A stretch of DNA of 38,282 nucleotides from Methylobacterium terricola (GTDB lineage: Bacteria; Pseudomonadota; Alphaproteobacteria; Rhizobiales; Beijerinckiaceae), in NCBI RefSeq assembly GCF_006151805.1, contig NZ_VDDA01000038.1, forward strand, positions 1-38,282, read 5' to 3'. Of the stretch, positions 22,864-31,383 are shown piece by piece. Every line of letters starts with the position of its first letter. Position 1 is the stretch's first letter. Under the pieces are notes generated by a model, which was not told the DNA's origin, did not search any database, and saw only the letters and a program-made list of their open reading frames with translations. The translations under genes and the position numbers were made by a program.

Positions 22864-23779
22864 AGACCTCGCGCCGTTTCAGGCCGGTCTCGTCGGCGAC
22901 GAGCGAGGCGGCGTCCTTGATCGAGTGGCGAGCGAGCGCGGTCTCGAGGCGGGCATCGAGGTCGGCATCGTGCTCCGGCCCGGGCGCGTCCTCGGGGGCG
23001 GTGCCGATCACCACCACCACCTCGCCCTTCGGCGGGCCCGAGGCGGCGTATTCGGCGGCCAGCGCCGCGAGGTCGCCGCGGCGCACGGTCTCGAACAGCT
23101 TGGTCAGCTCGCGCGCGACCGCGGCAGGCCGGGTGCCGCCCAGCACCTCGGCGGCATCCGCCAGCATCTCGGGGAGGCGGTGCGGCGCCTCGAACAGGAC
23201 CAAGGTGCCGGGCACGGCGGCGAGGGTCGCGAGGCGGCTGCGCCGGGCGCCGCTCTTCTGCGGCAGGAAGCCCTCGAAGAAGAACCGGTCGGTCGGCAGG
23301 CCGGCGGCGACGAGGGCCGTGATGGCGGCCGAGGGGCCGGGAATCGGCGTCACCGCGAGGCCGGCCTCGATCGCCGCCTGGACCAGCTTGAAGCCGGGAT
23401 CGGAGACCAGAGGCGTACCGGCATCCGACACGAGGGCCAGGGCCTCGCCGCCCTGCATGCGGGCGATCATGCGCTCGCGCACCCCCTCCCCCGAATGCTC
23501 GTGATAGGCGAGAAGCGGCGTGGTGATGCCGTAATGGGCGAGCAGCGTGCGGGTGACCCGGGTGTCCTCGGCCAGCACCGCGTCGGCGGCGGCCAGCGTC
23601 GAGAGCGCCCGGAAGGTCACGTCCTTCAGGTTGCCGATCGGGGTCGCCACCACGTGCAGGCCCGGGGCCAGAGGCTCGGCCTCGGCGGCGAGGCCGAAGG
23701 CGGTGTAGACCGCCGGGCCCCGTCCGGTCGCGGACCGGTCCGGGGGACGGCGGCGGGGATCGTCGCTGCGCTGGGTCAT
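22811..23779 (-). CDS. rsmI: 16S rRNA (cytidine(1402)-2'-O)-methyltransferase
   Basis: SAM-dependent enzyme that 2'-O-methylates C1402 of 16S rRNA at the ribosomal P site. The 322 residues include the tetrapyrrole-methylase fold motifs ATPIGNLKD (45-53), EDTR (71-74), SDAGTPLVSDPG (118-129) and the IPGPSA loop. The first 35 residues are a polar extension. ATG 23777-23779 was chosen because it directly precedes this extension; longer readings to 23920 run into the divergent promoter region. It is followed by overlapping yraN and is divergent from an LpoA-like lipoprotein gene, as in the E. coli yraL-yraM-yraN region. Confidence 0.95.
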   Translation of the reverse strand: MTQRSDDPRRRPPDRSATGRGPAVYTAFGLAAEAEPLAPGLHVVATPIGNLKDVTFRALSTLAAADAVLAEDTRVTRTLLAHYGITTPLLAYHEHSGEGVRERMIARMQGGEALALVSDAGTPLVSDPGFKLVQAAIEAGLAVTPIPGPSAAITALVAAGLPTDRFFFEGFLPQKSGARRSRLATLAAVPGTLVLFEAPHRLPEMLADAAEVLGGTRPAAVARELTKLFETVRRGDLAALAAEYAASGPPKGEVVVVIGTAPEDAPGPEHDADLDARLETALARHSIKDAASLVADETGLKRREVYARALVLARRTDDAGDA

Positions 23780-23943
23780 CGGCGCGACTCTGCCACGACG
23801 CCCTGCCCTCGCGCCATCGCGGCGTAGGCATGAGCCGTCGTTTACTTTTCCTCGGCAGACTTTATGCACCGGGCATGCATGTTGCTCGTCGGTTGCCGTG
23901 GCTGATTCGCGGCACGGCATCGGCGGGAGCGGGGGAGCGGGCG

Positions 23944-25152
23944 ATGGGGGGCATCGGCCTCGACACTCTGGGGCGTCTCGGACGCGGCGCGCTCACGCTC
24001 GCCGCACTCCTGACCGTCGGTGCCTGCGGCGGGGTCGACAGCCCGGTCGTCGCCACCCGCACCGCGCCGGTCGAGGCGCCGGCGGTCCCGGCCGCCGACG
24101 GGACGAGCCTCGGGGCCGGCAGCGTCAAGGTCGCCCTGATCCTGCCTCTCTCCGGGCCCGGCGCCGCCATCGGTGCCGGCTTGCGCAACGCCGCCGAGCT
24201 GGCGCTTTCCGAATCCCAGAGTCCCGATCTGAAGATCCTGGTCAAGGACGACCGCAGCACGCCCGACGGTGCGCGCGAGGCGGCGGCGGCGGCCCTGGCG
24301 GAAGGGGCGGAACTCGTGATCGGCCCGCTCTTCGCCGCCACCGTGCAATCGGCTGCGGCCACGGCACGGCCGGCCGGCAAGCCGGTGATCGCCTTCTCGA
24401 CCGATGCCAGCGTGGCGGCGCGCGGCGTCTACCTGCTCAGCTTCCTGCCCCAGCCCGAGGTCGACCGGATCATCGACCAGACCACGGCGGCGGGGCGACG
24501 CTCCTTCGTGGCGCTGATCCCGGACACGACCTATGGCAGCGTCGTCGAGGCACAGTTCCGCGAGGCGGCGGCCCGCCGCGGCGCCCGGGTGGTGGCGATC
24601 GAACGCTATCCCGCCGGCAATCCGGGACCGGCGGTCGGGCGCATCGCCTCCCTGGTCGCCGGCCCGGCGCCGCAGGCCGACGCGCTGTTCCTGCCCGACA
24701 CGCCGGAGGGCCTCGCCGCGGCCGGCGCCGCGCTCACCCGCGCGGGCTTCAACCCGGCCCGGGTCAAGCCGGTCGGCACCGCCCTGTGGAACGATCCGCG
24801 GGTCTTCGCCCTGCCGGCCTTCCAGGGTGGCTGGTTCGCCGCCGCCGACCCCGCCGGGTTCGCCGGCTTCAGCCAGCGCTACCGGGCCCGGTTCGGCGGC
24901 GATCCGGTGCGGGTCGCCACGCTCGCCTACGACGCCGTGTCCCTCGCCGCGGCGCTCAACCGCCAATACGGGTCGCAGCGCTACGCCGACACGACGCTCA
25001 CCAACCCGTCGGGCTTCGCCGGGATCGACGGCACCTTCCGGTTCCGCCCGGAGGGCACCAGCGACCGCACCCTCGCGGTGTTCGAGATTCGCGGCGGCGG
25101 CACGACGATCGCCAGCCCGGCGCCGCGGGCGCTCGGGCCGTCGGGAACCTGA
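23944..25152 (+). CDS. LpoA-like penicillin-binding protein activator lipoprotein
   Basis: Lipoprotein of 402 residues with a leucine-binding-protein (type I periplasmic) fold. The lipobox LTVGAC places the modified Cys at 28. A Pro/Ala-rich linker follows, then the binding-protein domain from about 55 (VKVALILPLSGPGAAIGAGL). In gammaproteobacteria the homologue LpoA activates PBP1a; a similar role here is inferred from family and from its place divergent to rsmI-yraN. A solute-binding role in an amino-acid ABC system is the alternative. ATG 23944 follows GGGGAG. Its stop is 1 bp from the stop of the convergent hemW gene. Confidence 0.85.
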   Translation: MGGIGLDTLGRLGRGALTLAALLTVGACGGVDSPVVATRTAPVEAPAVPAADGTSLGAGSVKVALILPLSGPGAAIGAGLRNAAELALSESQSPDLKILVKDDRSTPDGAREAAAAALAEGAELVIGPLFAATVQSAAATARPAGKPVIAFSTDASVAARGVYLLSFLPQPEVDRIIDQTTAAGRRSFVALIPDTTYGSVVEAQFREAAARRGARVVAIERYPAGNPGPAVGRIASLVAGPAPQADALFLPDTPEGLAAAGAALTRAGFNPARVKPVGTALWNDPRVFALPAFQGGWFAAADPAGFAGFSQRYRARFGGDPVRVATLAYDAVSLAAALNRQYGSQRYADTTLTNPSGFAGIDGTFRFRPEGTSDRTLAVFEIRGGGTTIASPAPRALGPSGT

Positions 25153-25153
25153 C

Positions 25154-26317
25154 CTACGCCGCGAGCTCGGCCACGACGGCGTTGAGCACCGGCGCGCCTT
25201 TCGGCGTCGCCGCGAGCCGGCCGCTCGGACGGTGGGCGACGAGCCCGGCGGCGACCAGCCCGGCGACGCGGTCCGGATCGAGCGTCCGGCCCGCCAAAGC
25301 CGCGTAGCGCGCGGGATCGATGCCCTCGCGCAGGCGCAGGCCCATCATCAGGAACTCGTCGGCCTGGTCGCTCCTGCTCAACGCCTCCGTCTCGACGATG
25401 CCGTGCCCCTCGCCCTCGGCCCGGGCGAGCCAGGCCTCCGGGTTGCGCTCGGTCGAGGTGCCGGTGCGCCCGTGGGGCAGGACGAGGCGGCCATGGGCGC
25501 CGGGGCCGATGCCGGCATACTCGCCGTAGCGCCAATAGAGCAGGTTGTGGCGCGATTCGGCGCCGGGCCGGGCATGGTTCGAGATCTCGTAGGCCGGCAG
25601 GCCGGCCTCGGCGCAGACCTCCTGGGTCACGTCGTAGAGGATCCGCGCCGTGTCGTCGTCCGGCACGGTGAGCTTGCCGGCGGCGGCGAGGCCGAAGAAC
25701 GGCGTGCCCTCCTCGATGGTCAGCTGGTAGAGCGACAGGTGCTCCGCCGCCCGGGCGATCGCCCCGCGCAGCTCCGCCGCCCAGGCCTCCGGCGTTTGGT
25801 CGGGCCGGGCATAGATCAGGTCGAAGGAGTAGCGCTCGAAATGGGCGGCGGCGGTCTCGACCGCCCGCATCGCCTCCGCGGTGCTGTGCAGCCGGCCGAG
25901 CTTCTTGAGCGACGCGTCGTCGAGGGCCTGGACCCCGAGCGAGACCCGGTTGACCCCCGCCGCACGGTAGCCGCGGAAGCGACCGGCCTCGACGCTGGTC
26001 GGGTTGGCCTCCAGCGTCACCTCAACGTCGGGCGCCACGCCCCAGGCGCCGGCCACCGCGTCGAGGAGGGCGCCGACCGTCGCCGGCTCCATCAGCGAGG
26101 GCGTGCCGCCGCCCAGGAAGATGCTGGTCACGGTCCGGCCCGGCGCCAGCGCGGCGGCGTGGGCGATCTCGCGCGCGAAGGCGGCCCGCCACCGTCCCTG
26201 GTCGATGGCGGCGTGGCGGACGTGGCTGTTGAAGTCGCAATACGGGCACTTCGCGGCGCAGAAGGGCCAGTGCAGGTAGACCCCGAAGCCGACGTCCCGG
26301 GTCGGATGTTCGATCAT
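25154..26317 (-). CDS. hemW: Radical SAM heme chaperone HemW
   Basis: Radical-SAM protein of 387 residues, formerly confused with coproporphyrinogen III dehydrogenase HemN; family members bind heme and deliver it to respiratory proteins. The FeS motif Cys20-x3-Cys24-x2-Cys27 lies in YLHWPFCAAKCPYCDFN, followed by GGGTPSLM and LEANPTSVE, both typical. The lack of a HemN-type N-terminal extension and the length favour HemW. ATG 26315-26317 is chosen by homology; the ribosome binding site is weak. A GTG at 26380 would add a Pro/Leu repeat encoded by a tandem duplication. It is the third gene after a thioesterase and a Cys-cluster protein. Confidence 0.92.
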   Translation of the reverse strand: MIEHPTRDVGFGVYLHWPFCAAKCPYCDFNSHVRHAAIDQGRWRAAFAREIAHAAALAPGRTVTSIFLGGGTPSLMEPATVGALLDAVAGAWGVAPDVEVTLEANPTSVEAGRFRGYRAAGVNRVSLGVQALDDASLKKLGRLHSTAEAMRAVETAAAHFERYSFDLIYARPDQTPEAWAAELRGAIARAAEHLSLYQLTIEEGTPFFGLAAAGKLTVPDDDTARILYDVTQEVCAEAGLPAYEISNHARPGAESRHNLLYWRYGEYAGIGPGAHGRLVLPHGRTGTSTERNPEAWLARAEGEGHGIVETEALSRSDQADEFLMMGLRLREGIDPARYAALAGRTLDPDRVAGLVAAGLVAHRPSGRLAATPKGAPVLNAVVAELAA

Positions 26318-26350
26318 CCGGCGGATGTGACCGCCTTGCGGCCGCGGCGC

Positions 26351-26380
26351 AAGGGGCAGCGGCACAAGGGGCAGCGGCAC
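26351..26380. repeat. 15-bp tandem duplication upstream of hemW
   Basis: AAGGGGCAGCGGCAC is present twice without mismatch, and a third partial copy begins AAGGGAGC. It lies between the YkgJ-like stop and the hemW start, where it could affect spacing of the hemW translation signal. Confidence 0.8.
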
Positions 26381-26396
26381 AAGGGAGCTTCGGCCC

Positions 26397-26723
26397 CTAT
26401 ACCGGCAGCCCGTGATGCCGCCGGGCGATCAGGCATTCCGGGTCGCCGGGCTCGCAGGTGCGGCAGACCTCCGGGCGCACGGCGTAGACCTTGCAGGCGA
26501 CGCGCTCGCCGATCCGGCCGTCGAGGGCGGAGCAGCGCTCGCCCTCGCAGCGCATCCGGCCGGCCGGATCATCGACGTAGGATACCGGGATCCGGGCGAT
26601 GTCGGCATCGTCCTCGGTGCTGAAGCGGGGCCACTCCGCCGAGTAGGCGCAGCAGGCGCCGCATGCCTGGCAGGAGAAGGTCGCCGGGTCGGCGGGCGCT
26701 TGGCTGGTGGGCGCCTGGCTCAC
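26397..26723 (-). CDS. YkgJ family cysteine-cluster protein
   Basis: Protein of 108 residues with the CxxCGxCC cluster near the start (SCQACGACCAYSAEW) and further Cys residues in CEGERC, ACKVYAVRPEVCRTC and the C-terminal half. The family is thought to bind a metal or FeS centre; no reaction is established. The start is GTG 26721-26723, whose GTGA overlaps the stop of the thioesterase gene by 4 bp, so the two are translationally coupled. hemW follows after 79 bp. Linkage to a heme chaperone hints at metal or cofactor handling, which is inference. Confidence 0.87.
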   Translation of the reverse strand: MSQAPTSQAPADPATFSCQACGACCAYSAEWPRFSTEDDADIARIPVSYVDDPAGRMRCEGERCSALDGRIGERVACKVYAVRPEVCRTCEPGDPECLIARRHHGLPV

Positions 26724-27145
26724 GGGGTCGGGCCCGGGGCGGCGGGCGGGATCGGGCGCGGTCGGCCGTCATCGTCGATCGCCACGAAGGTGAAGACTCC
26801 GACCGTCACCTTCTCGCGGGTCTGGGTGCGGAAGCGCCGGGCCCAGGCCTCGATCTGGATTCGCATCGAGGTGCGGCCGGTCGCCACGACCTGGGTGTAG
26901 ACGCAGAGCACGTCGCCGACCCGGACCGGCCGCAGGAAGGTCATGCCGTCGACCGCCACCGTGACGACGCGCCCCTGCGCCCGCTCGACCCCGGCGATGC
27001 CGCCGGCCTGGTCCATCTGCGACATCACCCAGCCGCCGAAGATATCGCCGTTGGCGTTGGTGTCGGCCGGCATCGCGATGGTCCGCACCGTCAGGTCGCC
27101 CTGCGGCCGTGCCGCCTCGGCCGTCGCTTCGCTGGTTCCGGACAT
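26720..27145 (-). CDS. Acyl-CoA thioesterase, YciA-type hotdog
   Basis: Hydrolyses acyl-CoA to free acid and CoA. The 141-residue single hotdog domain carries the YciA/BACH signature MPADTNANGDIFGGWVMSQM (25-44), with Asn32 and Asp34 at the catalytic loop, followed by Asp45. The C-terminal tail is Pro-rich. ATG 27143-27145 is the first Met before the domain. First gene of a likely three-gene unit with the YkgJ-like protein and hemW. Substrate chain length cannot be told from sequence. Confidence 0.92.
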   Translation of the reverse strand: MSGTSEATAEAARPQGDLTVRTIAMPADTNANGDIFGGWVMSQMDQAGGIAGVERAQGRVVTVAVDGMTFLRPVRVGDVLCVYTQVVATGRTSMRIQIEAWARRFRTQTREKVTVGVFTFVAIDDDGRPRPIPPAAPGPTP

Positions 27146-27294
27146 GTTGCCCCGCGCTCCCCCTGGTGTCCCGGGCGAGCATAGGGCATCGAGGCGCCGG
27201 AGCGCGAGCGCCCCGATTCGCGAGAGCCGGCGGTTTCTTCACCCCGCCATCGGCCCTACGTTCGGCGGCACGCCCATCAGCCGGAGGACGCACC

Positions 27295-27663
27295 ATGATC
27301 CAGGGCCACCCCACCAGCGGCGCGGAAGCCGACCGCGACTGCCCGGTCCCCCTCGCGACCCTCGGGGAGATCTACCGGGCCGAGCCGGAGGACCTGCCGG
27401 ACCTCCTCGACGCGCTGCCGGTCCAGACCCGCGCCAAGCTCGCGGGCTATCTCTACGCCAAGAGCCACACCCACAAGCTCGGCCTCGTCGTCGCCCGCAC
27501 CTGCGGCAAGGAGGATCTGGTCAGGGCACTCGGCGAGATCGGCGCCGTGGTGCATGGGCAGGCCCACCTGCCGCCGCCGAAGCCCGTCCAGGCCGCCCCT
27601 GCGGCTCCCCAGGCCCGCAAGATCAGCCTCGGCGGCTCGGGCTCGAAGCGCAGCTTCGACTGA
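27295..27663 (+). CDS. Conserved-looking hypothetical protein
   Basis: Unrecognised protein of 122 residues, soluble, with no signal or membrane segment. Residues 18-85 look like a compact helical fold (LGEIYRAEPEDLPDLLDAL, then KLAGYLYAKSHTHKLGLVVA). It ends in a Pro/Ala-rich linker and a basic Gly/Ser tail. Codon bias matches its neighbours, and CGGAGGA lies a few bases before ATG 27295, so it is very likely a real gene. It diverges from the thioesterase unit and converges on the M20 peptidase gene. Confidence 0.75.
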   Translation: MIQGHPTSGAEADRDCPVPLATLGEIYRAEPEDLPDLLDALPVQTRAKLAGYLYAKSHTHKLGLVVARTCGKEDLVRALGEIGAVVHGQAHLPPPKPVQAAPAAPQARKISLGGSGSKRSFD

Positions 27664-27670
27664 TCGGGGT

Positions 27671-27693
27671 GCGGGTCCCGGGACGGGGCCCGC
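27671..27693. terminator. Hairpin between convergent genes
   Basis: GCGGGTCCC (27671-27679) pairs with GGGGCCCGC (27685-27693) with one G-T pair and a 5-nt loop, in the 33 bp between the convergent stops at 27663 and 27697. It is a probable two-way transcription-end structure without a T-run. Confidence 0.5.
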
Positions 27694-27696
27694 CTC

Positions 27697-28980
27697 TCAC
27701 ACCGCTTCGGTGCCGCACCATTCCGCAACGAACATCGCCATCGCGGTGGTGATGCGCTGGAGCGAGGCCAGGCTGACCCGCTCGTCGAAGCCGTGGATGT
27801 TCTCGCTCTTCGGGCCGTAGCAGAGCGCCGGCACCCGGTCGTAGAGGGCGTGGACCCGGGTATCGAGATAGCCGGCGGTCATGAAGCTCTTCAGCGCCGA
27901 TCCCGTCGCAGCCGCATGCGCCCGTCCGAGCACGCCTTCCGCCTCCGAGCCCTCGTCGAGCACGTAGCCCTCGGCGAAGAAGCCGTGGAAGCTGACGCTC
28001 GGCGGGCTGTTCGACAGAAAGGCGTCGTCGCGGGCGAAGGCCTGGACCGCCGCCTCGATCTCGCGGGCGGCCTCGGCCGCGCTCGTGCCCGGATAGATCG
28101 CGATGCGGCAGTCGATCCGGCACCACGCCGGCACCGAGGAGGCCCAGTCCCCGCCCTCGATCCGCCCGATATTGAGGTTGATCGGATGGGCCTCGCCCTC
28201 GAAATGCGGCCGGCCGGCCTTGTCGGCGTTCCAGCGCGCTTCGAGGTCGCGCAACGCCCCGATCACCCGGTAGGCCGCGTCGATGGCGTTCGCCCCGGTG
28301 CCCATCTCGCGGACATGGACCGGCCGGCCCCGGACCTCGACCCGGAACCACAAGACGCCGGTATTGGCGCGCACCAGCATCTCCTCCTCGGGCTCGGGGA
28401 TCAGCACCGCGTCGGCGCGGTAGCCGCGCAGATGGGTCATCAGGGCGCCATTGCCGGTCGATTCCTCTTCCACCACCGATTGCAGCGTCACGGTGGCCGC
28501 CGGCTGGAGGCCGATGCGCCGCAGGGCGTCGAGGGCGAACAGGTTGGCGGCGTGGCCAGCCTTCATGTCGGCCCCGCCGCGGCCGTAGAGCCAGTCGCCC
28601 TCCACCACCGGCTCGAAGGGCGGGTGGGTCCAGAGATCGGCGGGACCGGGCGGCACCACGTCGACATGGGCCTGAAGGATCAGCGAGCGCCCGCGCTCCT
28701 CCCGCGGCCGGTGGATGCCGACGACGATCGGCGCCTCGGAATGCTCGGGGCTGAAACGCGCGCCGCCCGGATGCGACTCGATCTGGTCCCGGTCCATCGC
28801 GAAGCGGTCCATGGCGTAGCCGCGCTCGCGAAACGTGCGGAACACGAAGTCCTGGATCGCCTGCTCCTCGCCGCGGGTCGAGGGGAAGCGCATCAGCGCC
28901 TGGGTGTGGGCGATCTGCGCGTCGAAATTCTCGGCGACGGCCGCGACGAGGCGGTCGCGCAGGGCGGGGTCCAGGGGCAT
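27697..28980 (-). CDS. M20 family metallopeptidase (ArgE/DapE-like deacylase)
   Basis: Two-zinc hydrolase of 427 residues that cleaves an amide bond, such as an N-acyl amino acid. Catalytic features: AHVDVVP (His105, Asp107), GRGGADMK (Asp138, bridging ligand) and VVEEES (Glu171 base, Glu172 ligand). A dimerisation domain follows from about 215 to 330, and the last zinc His lies in the ENIHGFDE stretch. Acetylornithine deacetylase-like enzymes are the closest family by pattern; the substrate is not determined. ATG 28978-28980 has AGAGGAG eight bases upstream, favouring it over ATG 29010. It is monocistronic as far as I can see. Confidence 0.88.
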   Translation of the reverse strand: MPLDPALRDRLVAAVAENFDAQIAHTQALMRFPSTRGEEQAIQDFVFRTFRERGYAMDRFAMDRDQIESHPGGARFSPEHSEAPIVVGIHRPREERGRSLILQAHVDVVPPGPADLWTHPPFEPVVEGDWLYGRGGADMKAGHAANLFALDALRRIGLQPAATVTLQSVVEEESTGNGALMTHLRGYRADAVLIPEPEEEMLVRANTGVLWFRVEVRGRPVHVREMGTGANAIDAAYRVIGALRDLEARWNADKAGRPHFEGEAHPINLNIGRIEGGDWASSVPAWCRIDCRIAIYPGTSAAEAAREIEAAVQAFARDDAFLSNSPPSVSFHGFFAEGYVLDEGSEAEGVLGRAHAAATGSALKSFMTAGYLDTRVHALYDRVPALCYGPKSENIHGFDERVSLASLQRITTAMAMFVAEWCGTEAV

Positions 28981-29113
28981 CGGCGACTCCTCTGAGGGCG
29001 TCACAGTCATAGCCTGGAAGGCGACGGCGCACCTATGCGCTGGGGACGTGATGCGGTGCGCCGCCTGGTCGGGCCGACAGGCCCGATCGACCCTTGCCTT
29101 TCCGTCTCGCCGC

Positions 29114-29150
29114 GTCGTTCCGGGCTCCGCCTGCGCGGGCCCGGAGTGAC
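29114..29150. repeat. REP-like palindrome copy 4
   Basis: GTCGTTCCGGG and CCCGGAGTGAC arms around CTCCGCCTGCGCGGG. It lies 45 bp beyond the stop of the GMC oxidoreductase gene (3' side on the minus strand). Confidence 0.75.
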
Positions 29151-29195
29151 GGGGTGGGTGTCATGGCCGTCCATGCACGGATCGGGCGCGGGCGT

Positions 29196-30767
29196 TCACG
29201 CCTTCAGCCGTCCGATGATGTGATCCGCCACCCGCAGCGCGTTGGCGATGATCGTCAGCGTCGGGTTCACTGCGCCGATCGACGGGAAGAAGCTCGCGTC
29301 GGTCACGTAGAGGTTGTCGAGCTCGTGCGCCTTGCACTCGAGGTCGAGGACCGACGTCGCCGGATCGGTGCCGAAGCGGAGCGTCCCGGCCTGGTGGGCG
29401 GTACCGCCGATCGGCACGTCCTTGCCGAGATAGAGCGAGCGGTCGAACAGGTGCGGATGGATGTCGAGCTTCGTGCACAGGTCGCGCAGCTTCGCTTTCA
29501 GGCGGTGCAGGGCCTCCATGTTGGTCTGCTCGAGATCGAGACGCACCTTGCCGCCGTCATAGAAGATCCGGTTCGCCGGGATCGGCAGGTCCTCGGTGGT
29601 GAGCCAGAAGTCGAGGGAGTGCTTGGCGATCCAGTCGAACGGCTTTTCCGGGAACCATTGCAGGAAGCCCGGGAGCCCCTCGCCGTGGATCTGCACCCCG
29701 TCCGACTTGCCGACCATCTGGATGTGGCCGAGGGGATAGTCCCAGTCGTCCGAGCCGAAGTAGAAGTCGTTGAGTCCGAGCGTCTTCTGGAACTTCGTCG
29801 GGTTCGGGGTACGCGAGATGGCGAGCACCGTCGAGTTGTTGTGCCGCATGTAGTTGCGGCCGACTTGCCCTGAGCGGTTGGCGAGCCCGTGCGGGTGGGC
29901 GTCGTTGCCGGAGCGCAGCAGGAGCAGCGCCGAGGACAGGGCGCCGCAGGCCACCACCACCACGTCGCCGGTGAACACCTCGGTGGCGTCGCCGCGCTTG
30001 ACCTCGACGCCGGTGACGGTGCGCCCGGCCGGATCGGTGAGGAGCCGGTCGACGTACGAGTTCGTCATCAGCGTGAGGTTGTCGTGCGCCGCCAGCGCCG
30101 GGTCGACGCAGGTCACCTGCGAATCGGCCTTGCCGTTGGTGATGCACGGATAGCCGTCGAACGCGTCGCAGCGGATGCAGGCCGAGTGCGGCAGCGGCTT
30201 GCCGTTCCGCTCCTCGAGCCGTACGCCGACCGGCAGGTGGAACGGGTGGTGCCCCTCGCGCTTCAGCCCGTCGAACAGCTCCTGGATCCGGGGCTCGTGG
30301 GTGATCGGCGGGTAGGCATAGGGTTTCGCGGATGGCGGCTCGGTCGGGTCCTCGCCGCGCAGGCCGTGGACGTAGTAGAGTTCCTCCGCCGCCTGGTAAT
30401 AGGGCTCGAACACGTCGTACTTCACCGGCCATTCCGGCGAGATGCCGTCCGGATGACGAACCTCGTCGAAATCCTTCTTGCGCAGCCGGAGCAGGACCGA
30501 GCCGTAGACCTTGCTGTTGCCGCCGACGAAGTAGTGCAGGCCGGGATGGAAGCTGGAGCCATCGGCGCCGTACCAGGTCTCCGGCGCCTGGTAGCGGGCA
30601 TCGACGAAGACCGCCTGGCTGTCCCAGTTCTCGCGCTCCCGCGGCAGGTAATCGCCGCGCTCGAGCAGCAGGATGCGCTTGCCGGTCTGGGCCAGCCGCC
30701 ACGCCATCGTGCCGCCGCCCGGCCCCGAGCCGATGATGACGACGTCGTAGTGCCGGTTCTCGCTCAT
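29196..30767 (-). CDS. GMC family FAD oxidoreductase
   Basis: Flavoprotein of 523 residues oxidising an alcohol or sugar hydroxyl. The FAD motif GSGPGGG is at 13-19, the GMC block GGNSKVYGS at 82-90, and the C-terminal catalytic pair is His458 (GGTAHQ) and Asn501 (VNPTLTI). A Cys-rich stretch (Cys197, Cys200, Cys208, Cys220; SACIRCDAFDGYPC) sits where related long-chain alcohol oxidases also carry Cys clusters. There is no signal peptide, so it is probably cytosolic. AAGGGA precedes ATG 30765-30767. It diverges by 145 bp from the DoxX-cupin-SMP-30-VOC operon, suggesting shared control. The substrate and electron acceptor are unknown. Confidence 0.9.
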   Translation of the reverse strand: MSENRHYDVVIIGSGPGGGTMAWRLAQTGKRILLLERGDYLPRERENWDSQAVFVDARYQAPETWYGADGSSFHPGLHYFVGGNSKVYGSVLLRLRKKDFDEVRHPDGISPEWPVKYDVFEPYYQAAEELYYVHGLRGEDPTEPPSAKPYAYPPITHEPRIQELFDGLKREGHHPFHLPVGVRLEERNGKPLPHSACIRCDAFDGYPCITNGKADSQVTCVDPALAAHDNLTLMTNSYVDRLLTDPAGRTVTGVEVKRGDATEVFTGDVVVVACGALSSALLLLRSGNDAHPHGLANRSGQVGRNYMRHNNSTVLAISRTPNPTKFQKTLGLNDFYFGSDDWDYPLGHIQMVGKSDGVQIHGEGLPGFLQWFPEKPFDWIAKHSLDFWLTTEDLPIPANRIFYDGGKVRLDLEQTNMEALHRLKAKLRDLCTKLDIHPHLFDRSLYLGKDVPIGGTAHQAGTLRFGTDPATSVLDLECKAHELDNLYVTDASFFPSIGAVNPTLTIIANALRVADHIIGRLKA

Positions 30768-30912
30768 CGGCGATCCCTTCTTCTGCGGCAGGCGCGGGAT
30801 GATCCGGGCCGCTCGATCGTGCTGGCGGCGGATATGGCGGGGCTGGCGCGAACGTCGACCCGCTCCAGTTAGGTTTTTGCAACGCGAAACAGGACAGCGG
30901 GGTCACGGGCGG

Positions 30913-31383
30913 ATGGCAAGCTTCAGCATCGCGGTCGCCTTCGGGATCAGGCTCCTCCTGGTGATGCTGTTCCTGCCGTTCAGCGCGCTCGACAAGATCC
31001 TGAACTTCCGCGGTGCGGTGGGCCAGGCCAAGCAGGCCGTGCACGCCACCGCGCCGGCGACGATGCTGATCCTCGCCGGCCTGTTCGTCGAGATCGTGAT
31101 GTCGCTCGGCATCCTCACCGGCATCGCCGACCGCTTCGCCGGCTTCGTGCTCGCCGGCTATTGCGGCGTCACGGCGCTCCTGTGGAAGCAGTTCTGGAAG
31201 CCGGGCGATTTCTGGTCCGGCGGCAAGGGGCGCGAGCTTTTCTGGGATTTCTGGAAGAACCTGGCGCTCGCCGGCGGGTTTCTGTTGGTCACCTTCGGCA
31301 CCGGGGCGAGCACCGTCGAGACTTTTTTCGCCGACCCCTTCGCCTCGTCGAAACCTTACAGCCTCAGCGAGACCGCCCGATGA
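30913..31383 (+). CDS. DoxX family membrane protein
   Basis: Integral membrane protein of 156 residues with four predicted helices (about 7-25, 48-72, 76-92 and 112-130). The N-terminal segment LLLVMLFLPFSALDKILNFRG is typical of DoxX/DoxD-like proteins. Some family members are quinone-linked subunits of oxidoreductases; most are uncharacterised. ATG 30913 has a weak ribosome binding site. Its stop overlaps the cupin start by 4 bp (ATGA). Being first in an operon opposite a flavin oxidoreductase makes a link to electron transfer or membrane association possible, but this is inference. Confidence 0.85.
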   Translation: MASFSIAVAFGIRLLLVMLFLPFSALDKILNFRGAVGQAKQAVHATAPATMLILAGLFVEIVMSLGILTGIADRFAGFVLAGYCGVTALLWKQFWKPGDFWSGGKGRELFWDFWKNLALAGGFLLVTFGTGASTVETFFADPFASSKPYSLSETAR

